Shown piece by piece: positions 1 through 34,621 of a stretch of DNA of 64,000 nt; the first letter of the stretch is position 1; every line of letters starts with the position of its first letter. Source of the DNA: Atrichornis clamosus (taxonomy: Eukaryota > Chordata > Aves > Passeriformes > Menuridae); the NCBI GenBank assembly GCA_013400975.1, contig WBMZ01012037.1, positions 1-64,000 on the forward strand, given 5' to 3'. The position numbers and the translations under genes are program-made. Below the pieces are notes generated by a model. That model did no database searches. It was not told where the DNA came from and worked only from the letters and a program-made list of their open reading frames with translations.

Positions 1-380
1 GGGGCCCCGCGCGCGGGCGCGGGAGCGGGAGGCGCGAGCGGTGACGTCACGTTCGCGGGAAGCTTCGTGCCGCCGGCCGCGGAGGCGCGGCCGCGCTTAA
101 AGAGACCGCGCCCGGCCCGGGGGGACAGACCGGCGACGCCGGGACCGGCACTGGGACAGGGGCACCCCCGGGGCCGGAGAACCCCGGACTCGGTGCCGGC
201 GGCACATGGCGGCGATCCGCCCCGCCGCGTGGGTCGGCCGGCGCTCGGGCGCTCCGCGGCAGGTGCGGCTGCGGGGGCACGGCCACCCCGCACGCGGGGC
301 CGGGGCCGCACGGCCGGGCAGCCCCGACGTGCCGTGAGCAGGGGGCCGCGTCCCGGCCGGACCGGGCAGGGATCAGAGTG
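1..380. promoter_or_regulatory. CpG island promoter with a perfect CRE
   Basis: The first 380 bases are extremely GC- and CpG-rich and end sharply where CR1-derived sequence begins. A perfect palindromic CRE (TGACGTCA) lies at 42-49, and a TTAAAG element that could act as a weak TATA lies near 97. An ATG at 206 opens a 43-residue frame (to 337) that could be cut by a donor-like CAG/GTGCGG near 260, but no partner exon is visible to the right. The simplest reading is the promoter and first exon of a gene transcribed leftward out of the window, or a bidirectional promoter. The gene cannot be named from this sequence. Confidence 0.55.
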
Positions 381-720
381 TCCAGAGTCGGAGGGACCCA
401 CACGGATCATGGAGTCCAACTCCGGGCCCTGCACAGACACCCCGACCATCCCACCCTTTTGGGTGTTGTCCAGGCGGGATGGAAGGGGCCGGGCCGGAGC
501 CCCGCAGGGAGGATGCGCCCCTCCTGCCGAGAATGGTTCCCCCACGATCCTGTGGCGGGCAGGATGTCAGGGCTTGATGGTGTCACTTCGTGATGCTGCC
601 CCACGCCTGGAAGCGTCCGAGGCCAGGCTGGACGGCGCTTGGAGCAACGTGGGATAGTGGAAGGTGTCCCTGCCGGTGGAAAGAGATGAGCTTTAAGGTC
701 CTCTCTAACCAAAACCATGT
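381..720. mobile_element. Composite of two CR1 fragments in opposite orientation
   Basis: Bases about 385-485 resemble the reverse complement of a CR1 3' region (a 'GGATCATGGAGTCCAACTC'-type segment). Bases about 585-715 resemble a CR1 3' region in forward orientation ('GGAGCAACGTGGGATAGTGG', then 'TTTAAGGTCC'). Both are diverged. They directly abut the CpG island. Confidence 0.6.
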
Positions 721-1102
721 GCAGCTCCATGATTTCCATGATCTATTTGTGACCAACATTTGAACGAAGTTACAGATCTCTAGGGCAAAATAGGAGCACT
801 TTCTCCTGAAGAATGTGAATAACAGGGAAGGTGGGTTTAACCCAGTGCTCGAAGTATTTAAATGAGACAAACGTTAAATCCGAGTATGACTCTTGCTTTT
901 CTGAAATAGTCATTCATCCCTGCCATGCCCCAGCCCCAGGAAGGGAGGTTTGCCTTAGGGCTGTAACGATGGACCAGGGAAATTAAACACATGGAGCTGT
1001 TTGGAGCAGTCAGTCATTGCTCACTGACCCGTGAGATGTAGGGAGCACCTAATTCTACAAGTGCTGCGCCCCACAGATGGGCACAAACCTGGGCTCTTTC
1101 CT

Positions 1103-1495
1103 CACAGAATCGTTGAGGTTGGAGAAGCCCCCTGAGATCATCGGGTCCAACCATTCCCCAGCACTGCCAAGGCCACCACTGACTCATGTCCCCAAATGCC
1201 ACATCCACATGGCTTTTGAATCCCTCCAGGGATGGGGACTCCACCACTGCCCTGGCCAGTCTGTGCCAGTACCTGACCACCCTTTCCAGGAAGAAATTTT
1301 CCCTAAAATCCAACCTGAACCGCCCCTGGCACAGCTTGAAGCCATTCCCTCTCATCCTGTCCCTGTTCCCTGGGAGCAGAGCCCGGCCCCCCCTGGCTGC
1401 CCCCTCCTGTCAGGGACTTGTGCAGAGCCAGAAGGGCCCCCCTGAGCCTCCTTTGCTCCAGGCTGAGCCCCCCCAGCTCCCTCAGCTCTGTCACA
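1103..1495 (-). mobile_element. CR1 LINE 3' fragment
   Basis: Reverse-oriented CR1, starting at the 3' end ('AGAATCGTTGAGGTTGGAGA') and running through the segment that reads on the minus strand as the end of the reverse-transcriptase ORF. It stops near 'CAGCTCCCTCAGCTC'. Confidence 0.85.
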
Positions 1496-1737
1496 ACAGC
1501 AAATTAGGCAGGGGAACCTTTGCAATAGGATAGGCAATAATAATTGTGTTTAGTGAAAAAGCCCATCAAATTGTTGAATTTGAAACAAAATATGTTGTAA
1601 AAGTGATGTTTTGCTTTTTAAAGCATTTGTAAGAGAAAAAAACCAAAATCTCTAATAAAGTAAATTCTTAATTAGAAAGGAAAGGAATATGCAGTGAATT
1701 AATGAATGTGAACATGGGTTTATCAGGAGGATCGGAA

Positions 1738-1868
1738 TTTTGTCCAGGTCCCTCTGGTTGACATCACATCCCTCAGGTGTGTCACCCTCAGCTTGATGTC
1801 ACCTGCAAACCTGCTGAGGTTGCACTCAATCTCATCATCTATGTCATTAATGAAGATATTAAATTAAA
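1738..1868 (-). mobile_element. CR1 LINE internal fragment
   Basis: Bases 1738-1868 match the more internal part of CR1 read in reverse ('CTCAGCTTGATGTCACCTGC' and 'CTGCTGAGGTTGCACTCAAT'). It is probably a second piece of an older insertion, separated from the 1103-1495 copy by AT-rich DNA. Confidence 0.65.
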
Positions 1869-2677
1869 TAATAAATTACCAGGAAGGTGGATTTAAATGT
1901 GATGTTAATGTAGGCTGTTACTGTCTTTGGAGCCCTTTGCCTCCTTTTGAAGAAGCCTGATTTGGAAAAAATGAATTTTTGGCGGGGCAAACCGTCCTTC
2001 CAAGCACCACTTTGCTGCTACCAGAGCATGTGCCCTCAGGCAGCATGGGAAAGGTTATGGATCCTGTCCCAAGAGAACTCCCCTTAAGCAAAATAAATTT
2101 TTCCAACTATTTCCAGCACTGCCAAGTGGGGGAAACCCCCCCACGTGTGTCAGTGTGGGCAGTGGGACCCAGGACAGCCCAACAGGATGAGGCTGAGCAG
2201 CTCCTGGGACTGTCAGGGCTCCCATCAGAGTGGGGGGACTTTTACCACCAGGGGCACAAACACTTTAAAGAAGTTTAAAGCAGAGTTGCTGCTGAAAGGG
2301 TGCTGCAGCCTCTGCCGGGCTGCTCTGCCTCAGGCACCACAAGCATTTGTGCAGCTTTGTCGTGGAATCACTGCAAAACCTCAGCTGGAAGGGACCCAAC
2401 CCTGCCCCGGCAGCGCAGCCAGGACAGCTCCGGATGAGCCTTGTGTATCCCCGAGGATGGAGATCCCACCACCCCTCTGCAGCCCAACAGCCTGGGGCCA
2501 CTCACCGCACAAGATTTTTTCCCCCTGTACCTTGTCAGAATTTGTGCAACCCAAAACCTTGAGAGATGAGGGCAGTGGCAGGTTACAGAGCACAAGGAGC
2601 CGCAGGTCCCTGTGCAGAGAGCATCCAAGCATTATTCCCAGCTTGAAACATGGGCAATGCCAAGCAAAGCAACTAAA

Positions 2678-2945
2678 TAGAATCATGGAATATCCTGCGC
2701 TGGGAGGGGCCCACCAGGATCATCCAGTGCAGCTCTCGGCGCTGCACAGACACCCCAACAATCCCACCCTGTGCATCCCTGGCAGCGTTGTCCAAAGGCT
2801 CCGGGAGCTCTGGCAGCCTGGGGGCCGTGCCCATTCCCTGGGGAGCCTGGTCAGTGCCCAGCACCCTCTGGGGGAAGAACCTTTCCCTGATCTCCAGCCT
2901 GACCCTCCCTGGCACAGCTCCAGCCGTTCCCTCATCTTGGCCTGG
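2678..2945 (-). mobile_element. CR1 LINE 3' fragment
   Basis: Reverse-oriented CR1, starting with 'ATAGAATCATGGAATATCC' and continuing through the 'CACCCCAACAATCCCACCCT' segment to near 2945. It belongs to the same subfamily as the forward copy at 24900-25175. Confidence 0.8.
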
Positions 2946-5149
2946 GATTTCAGGTGTGTTTCTGTTTTGTTCCCCAGCTGTCTCAGCAAAAGGCCCTACA
3001 AACAGCTGAGGGAAAAGCAGATGAAAGTGCAGAGCCACAGGCTCTCCTGGTTTTGACTCCATCAGCTGAGGCTGCACATGGAGCTGGGAGTGGACATGGA
3101 GTTCACAGGCCTGGACCATGGGCAGAGCTGCCCAAGGCACAGCCACACCATGGAGGGACAGACAGATCCCTGAGCTTGTGGGTTCTGCAGGGAACCCCAT
3201 GTCTGGGAATGCCCAGGTCAGGCTTTGGTCAGCTTTGAAGTGAGGGTCCAGCTGCCCCTCCACACTGACAGGGACACAGTGGGATGTCCTGGACAATTGG
3301 TGTCTGCCAGGGCTCAGGGATTTGATAAAAATGTGGGGATTTTTGGCTATGCCTTTCCCTCTTTCACTACAGCCAGACTTCAGGCTCCATTGCCTCGAGC
3401 CACCAGGACACTGACTCACGTTTCACCAGGGCCAGAGGACACAAAATGAATCATAAAGGCACTGGTGAGCCCCAACTCCTCCCTCCACACATCCCCCTCA
3501 GCAGCCTTGTACCCTCCATGAGCTGCCAGCCCAGCCGTGCTCCAGAGATCCTGGCAACTCCCTGTGAGCTCAGGGCAAAATGTCAGAGCTGCTGCTTCAT
3601 TAAACACTCCAGACAGCAGGAATGTGGGAAAAGACAGGATTCACAGCTCCTTTTAACTGGCCTTGACCCTGAGCTGCACTCTGAATCTTGCAAGGACAGG
3701 TAGGAAACTCCTCAGGATCCATCTATGTAACATTTCAGCTGCTTTTAACAGCAGCTGAGCAGGCAGGAAACTGGTCCTGAGAAAGCAGCAGTTTGGTGTT
3801 AAATCACGTGCAAACACAGGTGATTCCTGAAGGTCCCACTGCCAACACGAGACACATTCCCAGGGAAAGTTCTTCCTCACGTTCAGGAACACAAAGGCTC
3901 AGTTTCACCAAACCAGCTCCCCACTGCTCTGCCACTGAGGAATTCAGTGCCTGGTACCCCGGAAAACACCCATCACTTATCCCTCAGAAACAACCGTTGC
4001 TGCAGGTGGTGACCACCTCCTCCCCTCCACTCCAGCATGGAATTTATTTGGATACTTGAGCTTTCCTCTCAGAGCTCCCTCAGCACCCAGTGCTGACACA
4101 ATTCCCCACTGCAGCCACCCCTTGTGCTGCATGAGCACCTTCACACAGATTTCAGGGAAGAATTCAGACCCCAGGCAGCAACTTTTAGCAGCCCAGCCAG
4201 TGCTTGGACCACCCTCTCCATCCCTTCAAAGTCCTGCTCTCTGTGTTAGATCTCCAGCCACGACATTTTCCTCTGGGGCTGTAAGTTCCCCATAGGAGTA
4301 ACTGAGTTATTTGCAAAACTGAAGAGACACTGGCAGGAAAAAAGTTAATCTTACATGCTGCCACCACTTTGCAGAGGAGAAAAAGACCTTGTAGAACATT
4401 TTTCTGAGACAAGCCACATACTACTCAGCCTCTGAGGAAGGATTTCAACCCATTTTGTATTGCAAAAATGGACCTAAATTAGAATTCATTGCTGCTTTTT
4501 CCCCCAGAACCCTGTTAGGGCAGAAGGAAACTCCATAAACCGCTGGTAAAGGGGCTGTTAACACGTCCCAGTGCCAACTGAAGCACTTGTGACCAGGGCA
4601 GTTTCACTTCAATTCTAGCAGAGCTTTCCCCACTCAGCAGCAGCACAGATCATCCCTGTGCTGTGCTGCTCCAAGGGAAAACCCACCCTCTGCTGGGAAC
4701 AGAACGTGTTTTCCCCAGATCTTTGGGTCTAACCACCCCCAGCTGTCCCACTGAAAGCTCTCAGGTGTGAGACACACGTGCAGAACGATCTCGAGCACCA
4801 AACCTGGAACACACAAGAACATCCCCACAGGCCAAACAGGTCAATGTGCTCCAGGTGAGCTGAGGTTCCTCACAGGCCCAGATCCCCACACAGGATCTGC
4901 AAAGTCTGTTTAAGGTGTGCCAAAAAAGCTCATTTTGAATAAGCAAGGCTAAACTTTCTGCTCATTCCTCACTGTGCTTTTTACCAGCCACACTTCCACC
5001 CCTGCCCCAATCCATCCAGAGTGGGCATGGACACATCATATCAACAAGGGCTGGATTATCTCCCTCAGGCAGGGTGCTGGTCCTCCAGGAAAATTCACAG
5101 CAGGGAATAGCAAATCAACCAGCAACACTGTTTGCAGACAACTGGGTCT

Positions 5150-5155
5150 TTTATT
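5150..5155 (-). terminator. RPL12 poly(A) signal
   Basis: AATAAA on the minus strand (TTTATT on plus) lies about 65 bases past the RPL12 stop codon. This predicts a very short 3' UTR ending near 5125-5140, as expected for a ribosomal protein gene. Confidence 0.8.
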
Positions 5156-5219
5156 ATGTGTTTAAAGTGCTACAAAAAACTGAAGGAGCCTTCACCTGGC
5201 AACTTCCTTTTCTGCAGTC

Positions 5220-8173
<2,954 letters not shown>

Positions 8174-8237
8174 CGCGGCGGCGGATGGCGGGGGATGGAG
8201 GCGGATAAAAAACCGGGACCCGCTGGAACAAGGAAAA

Positions 8238-8320
8238 GACGGCGGGTGTTGCGCGGGCCTCAGATATACCCGGCGAGATCTCGCGAGAGGACGGAGAACC
8301 AGCTGAGATCTCGCGAGAGG
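8238..8320 (-). promoter_or_regulatory. RPL12 core promoter: TOP start, TATA-like box, two TCTCGCGAGA sites
   Basis: On the minus strand a C followed by a pyrimidine run (CTTTTCCTTG, starting at 8238) fits a 5' TOP initiation site 65 bases upstream of the ATG. A TATA-like GGTATATCTG (8270-8261) sits about 29 bases upstream of it. Two perfect palindromes, TCTCGCGAGA, lie at 8279-8288 and 8309-8318, inside a 16-bp direct repeat spaced 30 bp apart. This palindrome is the known CGCG element bound by BANP at CpG-island promoters. The start site is inferred. Confidence 0.7.
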
Positions 8321-8344
8321 TGGAACGGGGGCTGTGGAGGCATC

Positions 8345-8450
8345 TCTGCAGATCTCTATATATCTATTTATAACTTTATTTATCAATAGAGACCTATTTG
8401 TATCTATATATCTTTACTTCTAGCTAGCTAGCTATCGATCGATACTCCTG
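8345..8450. repeat. AT-rich low-complexity block
   Basis: A tract rich in TATATCTATTTATAACT-like sequence ends in a run of CTAG and ATCG tetranucleotides (TAGCTAGCTAGCTATCGATC). It lies between the divergent RPL12 and LRSAM1 promoters. Confidence 0.7.
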
Positions 8451-8469
8451 TTGCAAAATGTGGACTATG

Positions 8470-8653
8470 TGAAAGGGTGGTCAGGTCTTGTAAGGGGCTG
8501 CCCAAGGCAGTGGTGGCGTCCCCACCCCAGAGGTGTCCAAGGAACGGCCGGCCGTGGCACTCAGTGTTCGGGCTTGGGTGACAACGTGGCGATCGGTCGC
8601 AGATTGGCCTCGATGGGATCTTTTCCAGCCCAAACAATTCTGCGATCCTGTGC
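8470..8653 (+). mobile_element. CR1 3' end inserted between divergent promoters
   Basis: Forward CR1 3' region: 'GGGGCTGCCCAAGGCAGTGG' through 'CAATTCTGCGATCCTGTG', ending at the diagnostic 8-mer repeat of the CR1 3' terminus. It contains many CpG dinucleotides that the other copies in the window have lost, as expected for a copy kept unmethylated in a CpG island. Confidence 0.9.
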
Positions 8654-8990
8654 TCGGGGCGGGGCGGTCCTCCGGTCGCCTGGGGGCGCGCGAGCGCGGC
8701 GGCCACGGCTCAGTGGTCGGGGCGGGGAGCTCTGGCCGCGCCCCTCGCTGGTGCCGGTGATCACGTGACCCGGCGGTGTGACAGCGATGGCGGCGGCGAG
8801 CGGTGAGCGGAGCTGGGGTGGGGGGGATCTGCTGTGGGACTGCTCCGGGCTGGCGCTGGGCACCGCGGCTCGAGGGTGCTGTCGGAAGGGCTCGGGAGCA
8901 GGCGGTGCCCGGAGCCGCGCGGTGTTCGCCGCCGAGCAGGCGCCGCCCTCGCTCGCTGTCCTGCTCTCCCCAGGTGTCGGGCCGCTGCCC
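8654..8990 (+). promoter_or_regulatory. LRSAM1 CpG-island promoter and non-coding exon 1
   Basis: GC- and CpG-rich DNA just upstream of LRSAM1, with GGGGCGGGG boxes near 8658 and 8719. An E-box, ATCACGTGACC, lies at 8760-8770 and matches nine of ten positions of the CLEAR consensus GTCACGTGAC. A likely first exon ends at 8802 with donor CG/GTGAGC. It contains an ATG (8787) that opens a short upstream frame. The transcription start is not determined but probably falls between 8690 and 8785. Confidence 0.65.
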
Positions 8991-9121
8991 GAGGGCCACG
9001 GGCCAAAATCACGGCAGGATCGACTCAGCCCTTCATGCTCCCGAGGCTCTGGGCCCTCGGGCGTAGAATGGCGCCGTTCTAGCTGAGGAAGGGGTAAAGA
9101 AGACGAGGAGCTTGGAAGATG

Positions 9122-9602
9122 TGTGACCCTGGGAGGGGGTCCCTGCGGGGACCCCCCGAGAGAAGAAGACGAAGAGATAGTGATGATAAGAGAAAGGAAG
9201 GACTGAGAGGCAGAGCTGGACTGAAGACGAGCGCAGATTTGTTTCAGGCGTTGCCAGGGGAGGTCCTGGACAGGCTCAGGCTGTTGCAGGGGTGACACAG
9301 CTGCCATGGTAGCTGCAGCACAAAGAGCAGATGCTGCAGGACAGTGAGATCCAGAGCTGCAGTTCACCTGCTGCTTCCTCTGTGCCTTCTTCCCGTGCCT
9401 GCTGGGCTGCAGGGCTGGCTGCTGACAGAGAGCCAAGCAGAGAGCCCTGACAGAGAGCCAGACCAGCCTGCGGGTGTCTGATGACAGCTCTGTCCCCCAG
9501 GGCCAGGCAGCATCTGCAGGGGCCCACCCAGATCCAGGCCCCGGCTCACTGCTGTCCTGAGTGTGTTTTCCCATACTAAATAAAACATCTCTTCCTTCCA
9601 CA
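9122..9602 (+). mobile_element. Candidate solo LTR or other retroelement insertion
   Basis: A block of about 480 bp with plausible TG...CA ends has a short GC-rich inverted repeat at its start (GGGGTCCCTGCGGGGACCCC, 9138-9157), a purine-rich part, and AATAAA at 9579-9584 about 20 bp before its end. These traits fit an avian endogenous retrovirus LTR. No coding region accompanies it, and I could not find a clear target-site duplication. It lies in LRSAM1 intron 1 and could also act as an alternative 3' end for transcripts from the LRSAM1 promoter. Confidence 0.35.
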
Positions 9603-12600
9603 CCCCACCTTGTCTCGTTATAGACAGATTTATGGTGTCCAGAATATTTGAAAATCGGGGCTTGTTACAGAGCTGTGTTGCTGCTTTGTTTTAATTACAT
9701 TTGGTAGTAAAATGAGGGGTTTGGTTTTATTTTGCTGTCATCAGCCAAACAGCTGCAGACTGGGAGACACCCAGAGGACATTCCTGTGCCCTTCCTCACC
9801 CCATGTGTGTGTCTGCTCCACAGGCACAGCTGGTGCCAGCAGAGAGCAGTGGAGACAGATGCAGATTTGGTATCCATGGATGCTCACTGCCTGCGTTGTG
9901 GGTGCTGGCCCAGGCACTTACAGACAGTTCTTTCAGCAAGTCAATAAATAAAAATTACATCATGTAAAACATGGTCACGTGCCAAGGGCCTTTCATTCCT
10001 GGCTGCTGAGTGCTGCTCTCACTCAGAACTGGTCAGCAGAGCACACAGACACAGGCGCAGCTTTGCCCTCTGCAGGTTTGATGTGTCTTCACTAAAGCAA
10101 ATGTCTACATTTAAAAGCTGTTCAATCCATTTAACAAATCTCTCATCTTTCATCTTCTGACCCCTCATAGGATTCCTTTCCTTGTCACTGTCCGCCCTTT
10201 AGCCGTTATGTCTTTATCTGTTTTCTTGGGTGAAAACTAATGATTTCCCACCACCCCCATGACTAATAATATCTGGAATAGAGAAACGTGGGAAGGGGGA
10301 TGCAGAAGTGTTCAGCAAGGAGTTGAACGTGTCCGTCAATTCAGGGATATCTGCAGGCACCTTGTCCTGCTTTCTCATCCTCAAATCTTTTTCTTCTGAT
10401 GTCTTGCTCTTGATTGCTGTCCTGCATTTCCCTGCTGTAGCTCCTGACAGTCAACTTCCTTCTTGCTAAATCCTCTGAATTCTGGCTCTTACCTCCCCTC
10501 TTGGGAGCTGAGGAGCATTTGAGTAATCTGAACTGGCTAAAAAGGCAGAAATTAGGATGGCAGGGAAAGAGCCATGTAACTGCTGGAGATGAGTTTGCAG
10601 CCACCTTCTGCTGTGGCTCGTGGCTTGTTCCAGGGAATGGTGTGAGAGCAGGACAGTGACTCAGGATGTCTCTGCCTCCTTGTTTCTGGAGTGAAAGGAA
10701 GGGGAGTTGCTTAGGTGAATCACTGAAGTTATATTTTGCTTTTACACTGAAGATTTATCTCCGTAAAGATTTTACGGGGTGTTTGGGAGAGCTCTCCCTG
10801 TGTAGGGAACATCCCTGGCTGGATCCTGTGGGTACCTGCTTTTCAGGAGAGTTTGAGACCAGCTTGCAGCCACGGAGCTGGCAGAGAACCAGCAATTTAT
10901 GTTCAACACATGGGCTTCTCTGAGCCCTGAGTGTGGTGTAGCTGTGCCAGTGACTGTGAAGTAGTGACTCTTCTGTATTGACTTCTAAATTGCTTAGGAA
11001 AACAATGTTGTAAAAAGTCACTGCAAAGTGAAACTTCAGTGCAGACCTCACAGTGTGTGCTTTGATGAGGGCTCTGGGCACTTGTAGCCCTGCCTGGGCT
11101 CACCTCTGTGCCAGGCAGTGCTGAGCAGGGCTCCTCAGGTTCCTCAGGTAATCCAAGGCTTCTTCCCCACACAGGTCAAGTGTCCCTCCCTGTTTGGGGC
11201 TCACTGTTGCCCTTCTGCTCTTCTCTCATCTTCTCCCACTCCAAGCCAGATCCCATCCTGCCTGTGTCTGGGAGCCCCAGTTCACCAGCAGCCCCAGCTC
11301 AGACTCTTTCTGCACTGCCCAGTTTTGCCCCCTGCTCTTATGCAGCCACAGATAAACCCCCTTTTCTCCTTGATTTCATTGCTCAACTGGCCCCCATCTC
11401 TTTCCCCAGCATCTCAACTGGTACCATCTCATTACCAGCTGGTTTCCCCATTCCTTGTCCAGCCTTAACTTTCTGCCCTTCCCTCAAAATATGCCAGTAA
11501 CTCCCTTTTTCTCCCCTACTGGGTAAAAGTCCTGTCCCAGAGTGCCTGGTGTCGGTTCCCCTTTACCCACCTGCACTCCTGATTCCACCAGGGATCTTCC
11601 TTCCTCTCTCAGGTTCAACTTCTCTTCCCTTTACACTTGAACCAGCTGCAGTCTTGCTCTCAGTCCTGGATTCTGGCTTGAGGATGGAGCATCCGCCATG
11701 GCCTGGAGACAGCCAGCCTGGCAGAAGCTCTAGAATACCCAGAGCACTGACTGGTAGTCAGAGTTTGTCTGAAATTAGGTTTAGCTTTGCAGGCAGTTGT
11801 TAGACTATTGGAAGTTGATTTGGCTTTATAAACCTGTTAAAAATCTGACTTTAAGCTAACAGGTGTTTAAGCAGAACCTTTTCACCGTGTGATTAAAATG
11901 GGAGAAGTGTTCCTGATGAGGCTGCTGCCATCCAGAAAGCAAATGAGTCAAGAGTTTTGTTAACTTGAGGCTGCCCCTGAAGCTGAGAAGCAGAGTCCAG
12001 CCTGGGCATCCCAGTTCTGGTCCTCGTGATATCCTGGGAAGTGACTGGGCCAGGCTGTTGGGACATCCCAGAGAAGGCTCTGCTGCACCCAGAGTCAGCA
12101 GGTCCCTGTATTTTGAACGGCATCAGGAGGTTTACTCTCACCTGCCCTGGAAGGGGAAGGCAGCTGTGTTGCTCTCAGGATCAGTTTTCACATTTTTCGT
12201 GTAACTTTTTTCTAGAAAATTTTATTGTTCTTTATTATCATGCCAGAATTGACTTTGAGTTTAAATAGTTTGGGTTTTGCCCGTGGTACTTGATCTCTAG
12301 ATACAGCTTTTTGATTCCTAGAGTGGACCCTGCATTTCCCTGATCTCTCAGTAGCCTTTCTGTGTACCTGTCCAGCTTGCACAGGGCTGACCCAGACAAC
12401 CAACCCCTCTCAGGGCCACAGCAGGGCTTTAGTGGCTCCTAGCACTTCCTTGTGGAGGCGTGCTGGATCCTGCCTGTGTCATCCAGCCAGAGAAGGGCTA
12501 AGACAACTGCTGACACAATTCTTTCCTTTTTAATTTTAGAGCACAGTTCTGCAGCCCAGGCTCCCCTGCAAACACAGAGTCCAAGACCCCTCAGCCTCTC

Positions 12601-12650
12601 TTTGCACTGACCATTTGTGGCCCTGGACAGAGCCAGAGTCAGAACTGAAG

Positions 12651-33771
<21,121 letters not shown>

Positions 33772-34615
33772 GCCGGGCCGGGAGGCGCCGCCCCTCTTCC
33801 CGGGGATCCCCCTCTGCTGCTCCTGCCACTGTTAACCAGCTCCTCACCAGCATGACCAGCACTGCCCTCCCCGTGCCCGGCCCCGCGCTGGCTGCACCCA
33901 GGAGCTTCAGCATCCTCCCTGCTCCCCGATGGCTTCTCAGTGTCCACCTTGGGCTCCTTCAGAGGAATCCCCTCCTCCTGCCTGCCCACCCGGTGTCCCT
34001 GGGTGACAGACTGGGTGCACCTGTGGCTCCTCCTCTCTGGCAGAGGTATTTACCTTCAGAAAGGCCCCTGGCTCAGCAGGGACACGGTGGCTGCTTCCAG
34101 CAGTGCTGCCCAGAGGTGGGGGAATTTTCCATGGGAGTACTCGGCCAGGATGTGCTGTTTTTCGTGTGCTGACAGTGCCTTGCACCTCTGTCATGCCAAA
34201 GGTCTGGGGCTTCTGCCCTGGAGACCCACAGGAGCGTGTCTGGGGCTGCAGCCTCAGGCAGTGGGTGCCAGGGCAGAGCCAGGAGCTCCCTGACCCCTCA
34301 TTCCTGCTCCTGTGGGAAGGGAGAGTCTGCAACAGCCCCAGGACTGGAGGGACCTCTCTGGCCAGAGGAGCTCAGTCAGGTCCCTTGTCCAAAAATCAGG
34401 TTGGGAGCAGAAAGCGTTGCTGCCCCTGGACAGCACTGACCCCGTGCTGGGGCTGTGCCCAGCTCAGAGCCAGGGTGCTTCCCTGCAGGGGGGTGTGGGG
34501 AGTTCTCTGTAGTCATTAATAAGGAACAATTCCTGTCTGTCCCTCGGCTCTAGACCTTGAAATATAAGAATGCCACGATGAGCCTGGTTCTCCACAGCTC
34601 TTCCCGGGAGCAGCC

Positions 34616-34621
34616 ATTAAA
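34616..34621 (+). terminator. LRSAM1 poly(A) signal
   Basis: ATTAAA followed by a GT-rich element (GGTGTTTGC, near 34647). It predicts a 3' UTR of about 870 nt. No better signal lies between the stop codon and this point. Confidence 0.65.

Larger units (their letters stand above)
721..5130. other. Intergenic region, CR1-rich, no gene seen
   Basis: Apart from the CR1 pieces listed separately, this region shows no exon-like segments with matching phases, no convincing protein family and no RNA gene. The longer open frames (for example 2145-3056 on plus and 2673-3419 on minus) run through CR1 or low-complexity sequence and match nothing I recognise. It lies downstream of RPL12. Confidence 0.6.

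Noticed and set aside
206..337. Short frame starting MAAIRPAAWVGRRSG as a mitochondrial-type first exon
   Set aside because: The Arg/Ala-rich start is what any GC-rich island gives, and no downstream exon was found. It is kept only as a note under the CpG island.
2145..3056. Plus-strand open frame of 303 codons
   Set aside because: Much of it is reverse-strand CR1. The composition is non-protein-like and there is no partner domain.
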